64,000 nt of DNA from Pseudoduganella flava (GCF_007830495.1 NZ_VLKW01000001.1:124001-188000), one strand, 5' to 3'. Positions 35,961 to 44,601 are shown, counted from the first letter of the stretch. A program made the numbers and translations. Notes: a model not told the origin generated them from the sequence alone.

Positions 35961-36048
35961 GGCACCTCCATCGAAGCTGCGATGGATTGCTTATACGACT
36001 TTTCGTGTTGTTATGCCAACACTGGTGGGGGGGCTAACTGATGAGCTT

Positions 36049-36081
36049 GTGTCCCTCTGGGGTCAGACCCGAGAGGGACAC
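36049..36081. repeat. 33-nt palindrome, downstream flank of the RAYT gene
   Basis: Arms GTGTCCCTCTGGGGTC and GACCCGAGAGGGACAC pair nearly perfectly. It ends five bases before the transposase stop codon (36086-36088), on its 3' side. Confidence 0.88.
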
Positions 36082-36085
36082 GAGC

Positions 36086-36853
36086 TCAGCGGCGCAGTTT
36101 GAAACGAGCGATTGCCCGGCCGACAGTCTTGATGGAAACGCCAAAATATTCGGCGATCTCCTGCCTCGTGTACGACGCGGACAAATATGCCATCGCCATC
36201 GCCTCATTCGGATCGCTATACCGCTGTTGATATTGCTGTAGAGATAGCGCCTCCCGAGGTGCGAAGGACCTTTCGCTGTCTGGCTGGAGCGGGTTCTCCG
36301 CCAACGGCACAGCGTCGACGAACGCGCGATATTTCGCTTGGGCGCACTTCAAACTCCCAGTGCTGAACTGGCTGAGAAGCCATTCCGTTTGCAGCCATGG
36401 TGGTGCTGACAGGTCGCCGCTGAGGTGTCGATGGCTGCCCCAGCGCCATCCATCGGCATCGCTCACGAGCTCGGCACGTACCGGGTTTTGCGCGATGTAG
36501 CGTGATACCGCCAGGAGTTGGGCGTCCCGATTCACGACGTCCGAGAAGAAGCGTCCCTGCACGACATGGCCGACATGCTTGTGCCGCCAATTGAACTTCT
36601 GCCCGTACGTGCCGTTCAGGTAGCGCATGCCGTCAGACAGGTTTGCTTCGACGGTCTCCAGCAGCAGGTGGAAGTGGTTCGGCATCTGGCAGAACGCATG
36701 CACGAGAAAACTGAAGCGATCGACGGTCTTGCCAAGCAGCTCTTGCCACATCAAGTAGTCGTATTCGTCGACATAGATGTTCGCACGGCGATTGCCGCGG
36801 GACGTGATGTGATACAGCGCGCCAGGATATTGAGTACGAAGGGATCGGGCCAT
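36086..36853 (-). CDS. REP-associated tyrosine transposase (RAYT, Y1/HUH family)
   Basis: 255 residues. The HUH metal motif is His60-Phe-His62 in MPNHFHLLLE. The nucleophile is probably Tyr119 in SRYIAQNPVRA, the arrangement of the Y1_Tnp (IS200-like) fold. A C-terminal helix-turn-helix (SYTRQEIAEYFGVSIKTVGRAI, in two parts from ~227) may add DNA recognition. These enzymes nick and rejoin single-stranded REP hairpins. The reading frame is intact, so the enzyme may be active. It is flanked by matching palindromes, and further copies lie near 1.2, 20.6 and 32.5 kb. Confidence 0.93.
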   Translation of the reverse strand: MARSLRTQYPGALYHITSRGNRRANIYVDEYDYLMWQELLGKTVDRFSFLVHAFCQMPNHFHLLLETVEANLSDGMRYLNGTYGQKFNWRHKHVGHVVQGRFFSDVVNRDAQLLAVSRYIAQNPVRAELVSDADGWRWGSHRHLSGDLSAPPWLQTEWLLSQFSTGSLKCAQAKYRAFVDAVPLAENPLQPDSERSFAPREALSLQQYQQRYSDPNEAMAMAYLSASYTRQEIAEYFGVSIKTVGRAIARFKLRR

Positions 36854-36928
36854 CCGACCAAGTTAGCATGCATGAGTTTGCCTGAGATGAGCTGCATCAC
36901 GCGCCGTATCTTGCATACAGCTGACCTC

Positions 36929-36961
36929 GTGTCCCTCTGGGGTCTGACCCCAGAGGGACAC
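36929..36961. repeat. 33-nt palindrome, upstream flank of the RAYT gene
   Basis: A perfect inverted repeat with arms GTGTCCCTCTGGGGTC and GACCCCAGAGGGACAC around one base. It lies 75 bases upstream of the transposase start and 15 bases beyond the trmL stop. Confidence 0.9.
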
Positions 36962-36976
36962 GAACCCAGCCGTAAC

Positions 36977-37450
36977 TCACGCCCCGCCGTCATACCCATT
37001 CTGCCGCCACGCCTCGTAGACCACCACGGCCACCGTGTTCGACAGGTTGATGCTGCGATTCCCCGGCCGCATCGGTACGCGGATTCGCTGCGTGGCTGGG
37101 AACGATTCGCGGAACTCGGGGCGCAGGCCGCTCGTTTCCGAGCCGAACACGAACACGTCGCCGGGGCGGAATGCCAGCTGGGCGAACGGGGTCGAGCCGT
37201 GCGTCGTCATCGCGAATATACGCTTGGTGTCGGGCTGGACGGCGGCCAGGAACGCGTCCCAGTCCTTGTGGACCTGCATGTTCGCGTACTCGTGATAGTC
37301 GAGGCCGGCGCGCCGCATCTTGGCGTCGTCCAGCGGGAAGCCCAGCGGTTCGATCAGGTGCAGCTGCGCGCCCGTGTTGGCGCACAGCCGGATGACATTG
37401 CCGGTATTCGGCGGGATTTCCGGGTGGACCAGTACTACATGAAACAACAC
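36977..37450 (-). CDS. trmL: tRNA (cytidine(34)-2'-O)-methyltransferase
   Basis: 157 residues from a GTG at 37450 just after GAGGAG (a TTG one codon in is possible). The SPOUT knot is clear: NTGNVIRLCANTGAQLHLI near the N-terminus, FGSETSGL, and RVPMRPGNRSINLSNTVAVV at the C-terminus. It methylates the wobble ribose of tRNA-Leu. It follows comF by 15 bases on the same strand and is probably co-transcribed. Confidence 0.94.
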   Translation of the reverse strand: MLFHVVLVHPEIPPNTGNVIRLCANTGAQLHLIEPLGFPLDDAKMRRAGLDYHEYANMQVHKDWDAFLAAVQPDTKRIFAMTTHGSTPFAQLAFRPGDVFVFGSETSGLRPEFRESFPATQRIRVPMRPGNRSINLSNTVAVVVYEAWRQNGYDGGA

Positions 37451-37465
37451 ATTCTCCTCATGTTC

Positions 37466-38206
37466 TTAACTACGCAGCGGCGTGCGGGCGAACACGAAGT
37501 TCGTCACCCGCGCCGCGCCGTGCCGCTTGAAGACTGCCGCCAGCGCGCCCAGCGTCTGGCCGCTGCTCATCACGTCGTCGACGATGCCGATGTGCCGGCC
37601 TTCGACCAGCGCGCGCTCCGGCACCGCGAATGCATGGGCCACGTTGGCCCGCCGCCGCGCGCCGTGCAGCTTGCTTTGCGCGGACGTCTCCTGCACCCGC
37701 TCGGCCAGCCGTGGCACCACCGCGATGCCCAGCAGGCGGCCCAGCGGCCGCGCGATCTCCAGTGCCTGGTTGAAGCCCCGCTCGGCCAGCCGCCCGTCGC
37801 CCAGCGGCACCGGGCACAGTACGGCCGGTGCCGTGAAGCCCGGCATGGCGCGCACCGCGTCCGCGATCAGGTCCGCGAACAGCCGGGCATGGGCGAGCTG
37901 GCCGGCGAATTTCAATTCCAGCACGAGGCGGTCGAGCGGCAGCGTGTATGGCGCGGCGGCGATCGTCGCATCGAACGCGGGCCGGCGTGCGACACAACGC
38001 CCGCAGGCGATGCCTTGGGCGGCAGCTGGCAGCGGCTCCGCGCAGACGGGGCAGCGGGCCTCGCGCACGCCGAAGAACTGGCCGCGGCAAGGCGGGCACA
38101 ACGCGTCGCGACCATGGGTGCCGCACAGCACGCACGCCGATGGGAGCAAGCCCTGCAGCAAAGCAGGTAACCACCTCGCCAGCGCGTGCGAAGCAACAGG
38201 CGCCAT
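37466..38206 (-). CDS. ComF family phosphoribosyltransferase-like protein
   Basis: 246 residues from the ATG at 38206, which has GGAG upstream; a TTG at 38221 would add five residues. The N-terminus has four CxxC pairs, a zinc-ribbon-like region, followed by a PRTase domain ending with the PRPP loop IVDDVMSSGQT. ComF proteins act in natural transformation, handling imported single strands; pilT/pilU in the same window could serve the same process. It is divergent from the methyltransferase gene. Confidence 0.92.
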   Translation of the reverse strand: MAPVASHALARWLPALLQGLLPSACVLCGTHGRDALCPPCRGQFFGVREARCPVCAEPLPAAAQGIACGRCVARRPAFDATIAAAPYTLPLDRLVLELKFAGQLAHARLFADLIADAVRAMPGFTAPAVLCPVPLGDGRLAERGFNQALEIARPLGRLLGIAVVPRLAERVQETSAQSKLHGARRRANVAHAFAVPERALVEGRHIGIVDDVMSSGQTLGALAAVFKRHGAARVTNFVFARTPLRS

Positions 38207-38266
38207 CGCGTTTTGCTCCAAGCATGTAAACTGCGCACATTATCGCACTCATCCCACGAATTCCCC

Positions 38267-39181
38267 ATGCATGCCCCCGCTCGTCCCCCGAAACTCTCCG
38301 CGCCGATTGACCTGGAGCGTGTCCGCGCGTTGTTTGACCGCCCCGAGCGGCTCGCCGGCGCCGATTTCCTGCGCCGCGAGATCGCCCACCGGATGCACGA
38401 GCGCCTGGAACTCGTCCGCCTCGCACCCCAGCGCGTGCTCGACGCCGGGTGCGGCACGGGCGGCGACTTGCCGATGTTGCAGAAAATGTATGCCGCGGCC
38501 CAGATCGTCGGCGTCGATGCGTCGGCCGCGATGCTGCGCGCCGCCGACAACCAGCCGGCCAAGGGCTTCAACCGCTTCATCACGAAGCTGCTGCCGGCGA
38601 AGAGCGGCATCGACCTCGTCTGCGGCGACTTCGCCGAGCTGCCTCTCGGGCCGGGCAGCATGGACCTCGTCTGGTCCAACCTCGCGCTGCACTGGCATCC
38701 GCAGCCGGACCGCGTGTTCGCCGAATGGCGCCGCGTGCTGCGCGTGAATGGCCTCCTGATGTTCTCGTGCTTCGGCCCCGACTCGCTGCAGGAAGTGCGC
38801 GCCGCGTTTGCCGACGTCGATCTTGCACCGCACACGCTGCCGTTCGTCGACATGCACGACTTCGGCGACCAGCTCGTCGAGGCCGGCTTCTCGACGCCCG
38901 TGATGGACATGGAGAAGATCACGGTCACGTACAGCGATCCCAACAAGCTGCTGGCCGAGGTGCGTGCGCTGGGCGGCAATCCGCTGACGACGGGGCGCAA
39001 GGGCCTGCTGGGCCGGGCCGCGCATGCGAAACTGCTGGCCGCGCTGGACAAGCAGCGCCGCGACGACGGCACGTTGCCGTTGACCTTTGAAGTCATCTAC
39101 GGCCACGCCTTCCGGCCGGAACCGCGCACGACGAAAGACGGGGAGGCGATCATCCGCTTTTCTCCGCAGCGCCCGAAATAA
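38267..39181 (+). CDS. BioC-like SAM-dependent methyltransferase
   Basis: 304 residues from the ATG at 38267. The SAM motif VLDAGCGTGGDLP, followed by VGVDAS and the DLVWSNLALHWHPQPD segment, matches malonyl-ACP methyltransferase BioC, including FSCFGPDSLQEVR. A BioC role in biotin synthesis is likely, but no other bio gene is nearby, so a different substrate cannot be excluded. The start lacks a strong ribosome site. It is divergent from comF. Confidence 0.82.
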   Translation: MHAPARPPKLSAPIDLERVRALFDRPERLAGADFLRREIAHRMHERLELVRLAPQRVLDAGCGTGGDLPMLQKMYAAAQIVGVDASAAMLRAADNQPAKGFNRFITKLLPAKSGIDLVCGDFAELPLGPGSMDLVWSNLALHWHPQPDRVFAEWRRVLRVNGLLMFSCFGPDSLQEVRAAFADVDLAPHTLPFVDMHDFGDQLVEAGFSTPVMDMEKITVTYSDPNKLLAEVRALGGNPLTTGRKGLLGRAAHAKLLAALDKQRRDDGTLPLTFEVIYGHAFRPEPRTTKDGEAIIRFSPQRPK

Positions 39182-39502
39182 CAAGCAGAAAGGGAGAAAG
39201 CGTGTCGCGCCGCAGCATTAACAGAACCGCAATTTCCCTTGATAGGGCTAAGTAGTAGTGCTTATAATCCTTGACTGTTTTGGCCAGTTTTTTCCAACCG
39301 GACATAAAGAATTCGGCGGAGGACGGTCAGAATGAGCAGGGCATCAATAGTCAGCGTCATCGGTGATATTGAGTCTGTGCCGGTGGCAATGTCACGGTTC
39401 CCCTCCGGGAGAACCATGTGTATGAATGCACGACGACCACCGGCCACAGGCAGGTCGTCGCAGTACAATTTTTCTTATATCTTGGGTGGTTTTGGGGAAA
39501 AT
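39182..39502 (+). other. 321-base leader region of the cytochrome oxidase operon
   Basis: It holds a good sigma70 promoter (39239-39268) and a 5' leader of about 228 bases. An ATG at 39332 with GGAGGA upstream is in frame with ctaC and would add 57 residues ahead of its signal peptide. I consider that unlikely but note it as a possible regulatory reading frame. Confidence 0.55.
39239..39268 (+). promoter_or_regulatory. Sigma70 promoter of the cytochrome c oxidase operon
   Basis: TTGATA (39239-39244), an 18-base spacer and TATAAT (39263-39268). This is the best promoter match I noticed in the window. Start of transcription would be near 39275. Confidence 0.7.
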
Positions 39503-40744
39503 ATGAAACTTGCGAAGCGACCGAAGCGACATCACGCGCTGCTGGCGGCCCCGTTGGCCGCGCTCGCCGGCTTGCCGGCGTGGGCTGCGCAGGCAGCTAC
39601 GACAACCGGTACCACAGGTACCTACACCGCTGCAACCGGCGGCACCGGCGGGCCGATGCCGAACCAGATGACGCTGCAACCGGCCGCCACGCAGATCGCT
39701 TCCGAAATCTACAGCCTGCACAACTGGATGATGATCGTCTGCCTGGTCATCTTCGTCGCCGTGTTCGGCGTGATGTTCTATTCGATCTTCAAGCACCGCA
39801 AATCGGTCGGCCACAAGGCCGCCACATTCCATGAATCGACCGCCGTCGAAATCGCGTGGACGGTCGTGCCGTTCCTGATCGTCATCGGCATGGCGCTGCC
39901 GGCCACCCGCACCGTGGTCGGCATGAAGGACACGTCCAATGCCGACATCACGATCAAGGCCACCGGCATGCAGTGGAAGTGGGGCTACGACTACCTGAAA
40001 GGCGAAGGCGAAGGCATTTCGTTCATCTCCAACCTGAATACGCCGCGCACGCAGATCGGCATGCCGGGCAGCCCGGCCACCGAGAAGCGCGGCGAGAACT
40101 ACCTGATCGAGGTGGACAACGAGGTGGTCGTCCCCGTCAACAAGAAAATCCGCATCGTCACCACCGCCAACGACGTGATCCACGCGTGGATGATCCCCGC
40201 GTTCGGCGTCAAGCAGGACGCGATTCCCGGCTTCGTGCGCGATACCTGGTTCAAGTCGGAGCACACCGGCACCTTCCGCGGCAATTGCGCGGAACTGTGC
40301 GGCAAGGAGCACGCCTTCATGCCGATCGTCGTCAAGGTCGTCACGGCCGACGAATACACGGCCTGGGTCACCACGAAGAAGGCCGAGATGGCCAAGCTGG
40401 CGGACGATCCGAACAAGACCTGGACCATCGACGAGCTGAAGACGAAGGGCGAGAAGGTCTACGCTGCCAATTGCGCCGTGTGCCACCAGCCTACCGGCAA
40501 GGGCGTGCCCGGCTCGTTCGCGCCGCTGGACGGTTCGCCCGTCGTCAACGGCGACAAGGCCGCCCAGATCCACGTGCTGCTGAACGGCCAGAAGAGCGGC
40601 AAGTACCAGGCCGAGATGCCGGCGTGGAAGCAGCTGTCGGATACCGACATCGCCGCCGTGATCACGTACACGCGCAACAACTGGTCGAACAAGCCAGAGC
40701 AGAACATCGTCCAACCGGCCGAAATTGTGGCAGCACGCAAGTAA
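39503..40744 (+). CDS. ctaC: Cytochrome c oxidase subunit II with fused cytochrome c domain
   Basis: 413 residues from the ATG at 39503, which gives a clean signal peptide (ALLAAPLAALAGLPAWAAQA). Two membrane helices follow (~70-95 and ~115-135). The CuA site is visible: HAWMIPAFGVKQDAIPG supplies a His and GNCAELCGKEHAFM supplies Cys, Cys, His and Met. A C-terminal cytochrome c domain has the heme motif CAVCH (~residue 327), so this is a caa3-like fused subunit II. It accepts electrons from cytochrome c. Confidence 0.96.
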   Translation: MKLAKRPKRHHALLAAPLAALAGLPAWAAQAATTTGTTGTYTAATGGTGGPMPNQMTLQPAATQIASEIYSLHNWMMIVCLVIFVAVFGVMFYSIFKHRKSVGHKAATFHESTAVEIAWTVVPFLIVIGMALPATRTVVGMKDTSNADITIKATGMQWKWGYDYLKGEGEGISFISNLNTPRTQIGMPGSPATEKRGENYLIEVDNEVVVPVNKKIRIVTTANDVIHAWMIPAFGVKQDAIPGFVRDTWFKSEHTGTFRGNCAELCGKEHAFMPIVVKVVTADEYTAWVTTKKAEMAKLADDPNKTWTIDELKTKGEKVYAANCAVCHQPTGKGVPGSFAPLDGSPVVNGDKAAQIHVLLNGQKSGKYQAEMPAWKQLSDTDIAAVITYTRNNWSNKPEQNIVQPAEIVAARK

Positions 40745-40759
40745 TCCAGGAGCATTACG

Positions 40760-42379
40760 ATGAGCACGACGACATTCGATCACGGCCACGATCACGCGGC
40801 CGGCCACGATCACGCGCATGATCACGACCACGCGCATGACCATCCGCACGGCCTGCGCCGCTGGCTGTTCGCCACCAACCACAAGGACATCGGCACCCTT
40901 TATCTCTGGTTCTCGTTCGTCATGCTGCTGTCCGGCGGCGTGCTGGCGCTGATGATCCGCGCCGAGCTGTTCCAGCCCGGCCTGCAGTTCTTCCGCCCTG
41001 AATTCTTCAACCAGCTGACGACGATGCACGGCCTCGTGATGGTGTTCGGCGCCATCATGCCGGCCTTCGTCGGCTTCGCGAATTGGATGATCCCGCTGCA
41101 GATCGGCGCGTCCGACATGGCGTTCGCGCGGATGAACAACTTCAGCTTCTGGCTGCTGCCGCCGGCCGCGCTGCTGCTGGCCGGTTCGTTCTTCGCACCG
41201 GGCGGCGCCACCGCGGCCGGCTGGACCTTGTACGCGCCGCTGTCGACGCAGATGGGCCCGGGCATGGACATGGCGATCTTCGCGATGCACATCATGGGCG
41301 CCTCGTCGATCATGGGCTCGATCAACATCATCGTGACGATCCTGAACATGCGCGCCCCCGGCATGACGTTGATGAAGATGCCGATGTTCTGCTGGACCTG
41401 GCTGATCACGGCCTACCTCCTGATCGCCGTGATGCCCGTGCTGGCCGGCGCCATCACGATGACCCTGACGGACCGCCACTTCGGCACCTCGTTCTTCAAC
41501 GCCGCCGGCGGCGGCGACCCGGTTATGTACCAGCACATCTTCTGGTTCTTCGGCCACCCCGAGGTGTACATCATGATCCTGCCGGCCTTCGGCATCATCT
41601 CGCAGATCATTCCCGCCTTTGCCCGCAAGCCGCTGTTCGGCTACGCATCGATGGTGTACGCGACGGCATCGATCGCGATCCTGTCGTTCATCGTGTGGGC
41701 GCACCACATGTTCACGACCGGCATGCCGATCACCGCGCAGCTGTTCTTCATGTACGCGACGATGCTGATCGCCGTGCCGACGGGCGTGAAGGTGTTCAAC
41801 TGGATCGCCACGATGTGGAAGGGTTCGATGACGTTCGAGACGCCGATGCTGTTCGCCGTCGGCTTCATCTTCGTGTTCACGATGGGCGGCTTCACGGGCC
41901 TGATCCTGGCCGTCACGCCGATTGACATCCAGGTGCAGGACACCTACTACGTGGTGGCGCACTTCCACTACGTGCTGGTGGCCGGCTCGCTGTTCGCGCT
42001 GTTTGCAGGCTTCTACTACTGGGGCCCGAAATGGACGGGCCACATGTACAACGAGGCGCTGGGCAAGACGCACTTCTGGCTGTCGCTGATCACGTTCAAC
42101 ATCACGTTCTTCCCGATGCACTTCCTGGGTCTGGCGGGCATGCCGCGCCGTTATGCGGACTACCCGGCCCAGTTCACCGACTTCAACTCGATCGTGTCGG
42201 TCGGCGCGTTCGGATTCGGCCTGACGCAGGTGTTCTTCCTGTTCTTCGTGGTGCTGCCGACGATCCGCGGCGGCAAGGCCGCGCCGGCCAAGCCGTGGGA
42301 GGGCGCCGAAGGGCTGGAGTGGACCGTGCCGTCGCCGGCGCCGTTCCACACGTTCGAAACGCCGCCGCAAGTGAAATAA
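40760..42379 (+). CDS. ctaD: Cytochrome c oxidase subunit I
   Basis: 539 residues, twelve helices. Heme and CuB ligands are visible in [19 protein letters not shown] (His and the cross-linked Tyr), WAHHMFTTG, the K-channel segment TGVKVFNWI and VVAHFHYVL. This is the catalytic, proton-pumping subunit. The N-terminus is unusual: residues 8-30 contain 11 His alternating with Asp, Ala and Gly, ahead of the normal [17 protein letters not shown] start. It follows ctaC by 15 bases. Confidence 0.97.
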   Translation: MSTTTFDHGHDHAAGHDHAHDHDHAHDHPHGLRRWLFATNHKDIGTLYLWFSFVMLLSGGVLALMIRAELFQPGLQFFRPEFFNQLTTMHGLVMVFGAIMPAFVGFANWMIPLQIGASDMAFARMNNFSFWLLPPAALLLAGSFFAPGGATAAGWTLYAPLSTQMGPGMDMAIFAMHIMGASSIMGSINIIVTILNMRAPGMTLMKMPMFCWTWLITAYLLIAVMPVLAGAITMTLTDRHFGTSFFNAAGGGDPVMYQHIFWFFGHPEVYIMILPAFGIISQIIPAFARKPLFGYASMVYATASIAILSFIVWAHHMFTTGMPITAQLFFMYATMLIAVPTGVKVFNWIATMWKGSMTFETPMLFAVGFIFVFTMGGFTGLILAVTPIDIQVQDTYYVVAHFHYVLVAGSLFALFAGFYYWGPKWTGHMYNEALGKTHFWLSLITFNITFFPMHFLGLAGMPRRYADYPAQFTDFNSIVSVGAFGFGLTQVFFLFFVVLPTIRGGKAAPAKPWEGAEGLEWTVPSPAPFHTFETPPQVK

Positions 42380-42391
42380 GGCGAACGCGCG

Positions 42392-42496
42392 ATGGATCCG
42401 AAGAAGCAAAGCAACCTGCGCCTGGCGCTGATCCTCGGAACGATCGCGCTGGCGTTCTTCGTCGCCGTGATCGCGAAGCGCCTGCTGGCCGTGTGA
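42392..42496 (+). CDS. Cytochrome oxidase small assembly protein
   Basis: 34 residues. The sequence starts MDPKKQSNLRLALILGT and continues as one hydrophobic helix ending AKRLLAV. It sits between ctaD and ctaG, with the ctaG ATG one base after its stop. The same position and form are seen in Burkholderiales oxidase operons, where the protein is annotated as a small assembly factor. The role is inferred from position. Confidence 0.85.
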   Translation: MDPKKQSNLRLALILGTIALAFFVAVIAKRLLAV

Positions 42497-42497
42497 C

Positions 42498-43049
42498 ATG
42501 AACCCCGAGAACCGCAGGCTGCTCGGCAAGCTGCTCGTGATCGCGGTGGCGATGTTCGGCTTCGGCTATGCGCTGATCCCGGTCTATCGCCACATCTGCG
42601 AAGCGCTCGGCATCAACGTGCTGACGCAGAAGGACGGCACGGTGGCGCCGCCGCAAAACACGCAGGTGGACCGCACGCGCAGCATCACGGTGGAGCTGGA
42701 CAGCAATGTGCAGGGTACGTTGCGCTTCCGCCCGACGACGAACAGCGTGACGGTGCATCCGGGCGAGATGGTGACGGTGGTCTACGAGGTCGTGAACTCG
42801 CAAGGCCGCACCGTCAACGCGCAGGCGGTGCCGAGCTATGCGCCGCAGAGCGCGATGCCGCATTTCAAGAAGGTGGAGTGCTTCTGCTTCAAGCAGCAGA
42901 CCTTGCAGGCGCATGAAGCGAAGCAGATGCCGGTGATGTTCTACATCGACCCGCAACTGCCGCGGGAAGTGAAGACGATCACGCTGTCGTACACGTTCAT
43001 CGAGGTGGCAGGGCTGGCACAAAGCCCGGCTGCGGGCGGCAAGCTGTGA
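42498..43049 (+). CDS. ctaG: Cytochrome c oxidase assembly protein CtaG (Cox11)
   Basis: 183 residues. One N-terminal helix (LLGKLLVIAVAMFGFGYALIPVY) anchors a periplasmic beta domain. The Cu(I)-binding motif ECFCFKQQ (~134-141) is intact, followed by the Cox11 segment MPVMFYIDPQLP. It delivers copper to the CuB site of subunit I. It is coupled by four bases to the DUF2970 gene. Confidence 0.96.
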   Translation: MNPENRRLLGKLLVIAVAMFGFGYALIPVYRHICEALGINVLTQKDGTVAPPQNTQVDRTRSITVELDSNVQGTLRFRPTTNSVTVHPGEMVTVVYEVVNSQGRTVNAQAVPSYAPQSAMPHFKKVECFCFKQQTLQAHEAKQMPVMFYIDPQLPREVKTITLSYTFIEVAGLAQSPAAGGKL

Positions 43050-43231
43050 AGGGCTTCCTGTACACGCTGAAGGCGGTACTGTGGTCGTTCGTGGGGCTGC
43101 GCCGCAAGAGCGACTTCGAGCAGGACCCGGCCAAGCTGAAGCCGATCCACGTGATCGTCGCGGCGCTGCTGGCGGCCGCGCTGTTCATCGGCATATTGAT
43201 AACTGTCGTCAAATTGGTGGTATCACAATAG
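43046..43231 (+). CDS. DUF2970 small membrane protein
   Basis: 61 residues, one C-terminal helix (IHVIVAALLAAALFIGILITVV). The N-terminal part (LKAVLWSFVGLRRKSDFEQD) is the DUF2970 signature. It overlaps ctaG by four bases and precedes ctaE, as in other betaproteobacterial oxidase operons. A role in oxidase assembly is inferred from this constant position. Confidence 0.9.
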   Translation: MKGFLYTLKAVLWSFVGLRRKSDFEQDPAKLKPIHVIVAALLAAALFIGILITVVKLVVSQ

Positions 43232-43248
43232 CATTCGAGGAGATGAAG

Positions 43249-44109
43249 ATGAGTTCGAATCAAGCCACGGCACCGTACTACTTCGTGCCCGGTCCATCCC
43301 GCTGGCCGATGCTCGCCGGGATCTCCATGCTGGTCACGATGATCGGCGCGTCCGGCTGGGTCAACGACGCGGCCTGGGGCCGCATCGTGTGCCTCGTCGG
43401 CATCCTGGCGATGCTGGCCGTGCTGTTCGGCTGGTTCGGCGACGCGATCCGCGAGTCGGAAGGGGGCATGTACAGCAAGCGCATCGACTATTCGTATCGC
43501 TGGTCGATGGGCTGGTTCATCTTCTCGGAAGTGATGTTCTTCGGCGCGTTCTTCGGTGCGCTGTTCTATGCCCGCACGATCACGATGCCATGGCTGGCGG
43601 ACCTCGACCACAAGCTGCTCTGGCCCGACTTCGCCGCGCAATGGGGCAACGGGGGGCCGGCCGGCGTGGTGGATACGTTTACGACGATGGGCCCGTTCCC
43701 GATCCCGACGATCAACACGGCGCTGCTGCTGACGTCCGGCGTGACGTTGACGATCGCCCACCACGCGCTGCAGCATGGCAAACGCCAGAAGACGGCCATC
43801 TGGCTGGCGGCGACGATCCTGCTGGGCGCGATCTTCATGGGCTTCCAGGCCTACGAGTACATGCATGCGTACAGCGAGCTGAATCTGAAGCTGTCGTCCG
43901 GCATCTACGGCTCCACGTTCTTCATGCTGACGGGCTTCCACGGCTTCCACGTGACGATGGGCGCGATCATGCTGGCCGTCGTGCTGGTGCGCGTGATGAA
44001 GGGGCACTTCACGCCCGATCACCACTTCGCGTTCGAAGGCGCCGCGTGGTACTGGCACTTCGTGGACGTCGTCTGGCTCGGCCTGTACGTCGTCGTGTAC
44101 TGGCTGTAA
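43249..44109 (+). CDS. ctaE: Cytochrome c oxidase subunit III
   Basis: 286 residues from the ATG at 43249, six bases after GAGGAG. Seven helices are predicted, with the family segments WSMGWFIFSEVMFFGAFFG, GFHGFHVTMGAIML and WYWHFVDVVWLGLYVVVYW. It stabilises the subunit I core and proton uptake. It is the last structural subunit; a terminator lies 171 bases downstream. Confidence 0.96.
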   Translation: MSSNQATAPYYFVPGPSRWPMLAGISMLVTMIGASGWVNDAAWGRIVCLVGILAMLAVLFGWFGDAIRESEGGMYSKRIDYSYRWSMGWFIFSEVMFFGAFFGALFYARTITMPWLADLDHKLLWPDFAAQWGNGGPAGVVDTFTTMGPFPIPTINTALLLTSGVTLTIAHHALQHGKRQKTAIWLAATILLGAIFMGFQAYEYMHAYSELNLKLSSGIYGSTFFMLTGFHGFHVTMGAIMLAVVLVRVMKGHFTPDHHFAFEGAAWYWHFVDVVWLGLYVVVYWL

Positions 44110-44361
44110 GCTTGCCACGAGCGGCCATGGCTGCGTTGCGGCGCCTTGCCGTGCATTGAGCACTGTCTGCGGCGCCGGACCTTGCCCTGACCACTCGTGA
44201 CAAGCTTCCTGGGATGCTGGGACTTTATGTCATAGTCCCAGGGCCGCGCGGCGGGGCTATAATCGGCTGCCGACGAACGAGCCGCAGCGCGTTGTCGCTG
44301 CGGCTTTTTCTTTGGCCGGTCAGCGCCAGCCGCTTAATGGATGCCGCTCAGTGCCTGCCAC
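44110..44361. other. Intergenic region between ctaE and the twin-helix gene
   Basis: A TGGGACT...AGTCCCA inverted repeat lies at about 44218-44240, then a TATAAT hexamer at about 44259-44264, then a strong terminator at 44281-44313. A transcript of about 45 nt from that hexamer to the terminator is conceivable, but no -35 is convincing. Confidence 0.4.
44281..44313 (+). terminator. Intrinsic terminator
   Basis: Stem GCCGCAGCG/CGCTGCGGC with a six-base loop is followed by TTTTTCTTT. It probably ends the ctaC-ctaE transcript before the opposite-strand twin-helix gene. Confidence 0.85.
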
Positions 44362-44562
44362 TCAGTGCAGGCCAGTGGGCTGGATGTAGCCCAGCTTGTA
44401 CAGCACCAGGATGATGACGAACAGCGTGATCGAGAAGCCGACCCGCAGCGCCAGTGCGCGCAAGGTGCGCGGGCTGCCGCCCTTGTCGCGCATCAGGTAG
44501 AACAGCGCCGAACCGAGGCTGCCGATGATCAGGATGAACGCGATGGCGACGAAGATTTTCAT
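44362..44562 (-). CDS. Twin transmembrane protein (DUF2909-like)
   Basis: 66 residues: two helices (FVAIAFILIIGSLGSALFYLM and ALRVGFSITLFVIILVLYKLG) joined by a basic, polar loop with RDKGGSPRTLRAL. This form and its place between ctaE and surf1, on the opposite strand, match DUF2909 proteins of Burkholderiales oxidase loci. It is divergent from surf1 by 39 bases. Its function is unknown. Confidence 0.85.
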   Translation of the reverse strand: MKIFVAIAFILIIGSLGSALFYLMRDKGGSPRTLRALALRVGFSITLFVIILVLYKLGYIQPTGLH

Positions 44563-44601
44563 GTTGAAAGGCCGGCCGGCAAAGGTGAGGCGTTCATTGT
44601 A

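Larger units (their letters stand above)
36049..36961. mobile_element. RAYT gene bounded by two REP-like palindromes
   Basis: The Y1 transposase at 36086-36853 is enclosed by 33-nt palindromes at 36049-36081 and 36929-36961, both starting GTGTCCCTCTGGGGTC. This is the standard layout of a RAYT with its cognate REP sequences. No other gene is inside. The boundaries given are those of the palindromes; no target-site duplication is expected for this enzyme type. Confidence 0.8.

Noticed and set aside
39332..39502. Upstream in-frame start for ctaC with GGAGGA
   Set aside because: It would put 57 non-hydrophobic residues before a normal signal peptide, so the ATG at 39503 is preferred.
39392..42529. 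A 1045-codon open frame on the minus strand
   Set aside because: It is antisense to ctaC and ctaD; composition (His, Arg, Gln, Asp) is typical of a shadow frame and the plus-strand genes are certain.
44214..44414. 66-codon plus-strand frame after ctaE
   Set aside because: It spans a strong intrinsic terminator and runs into the opposite-strand twin-helix gene; no ribosome site.
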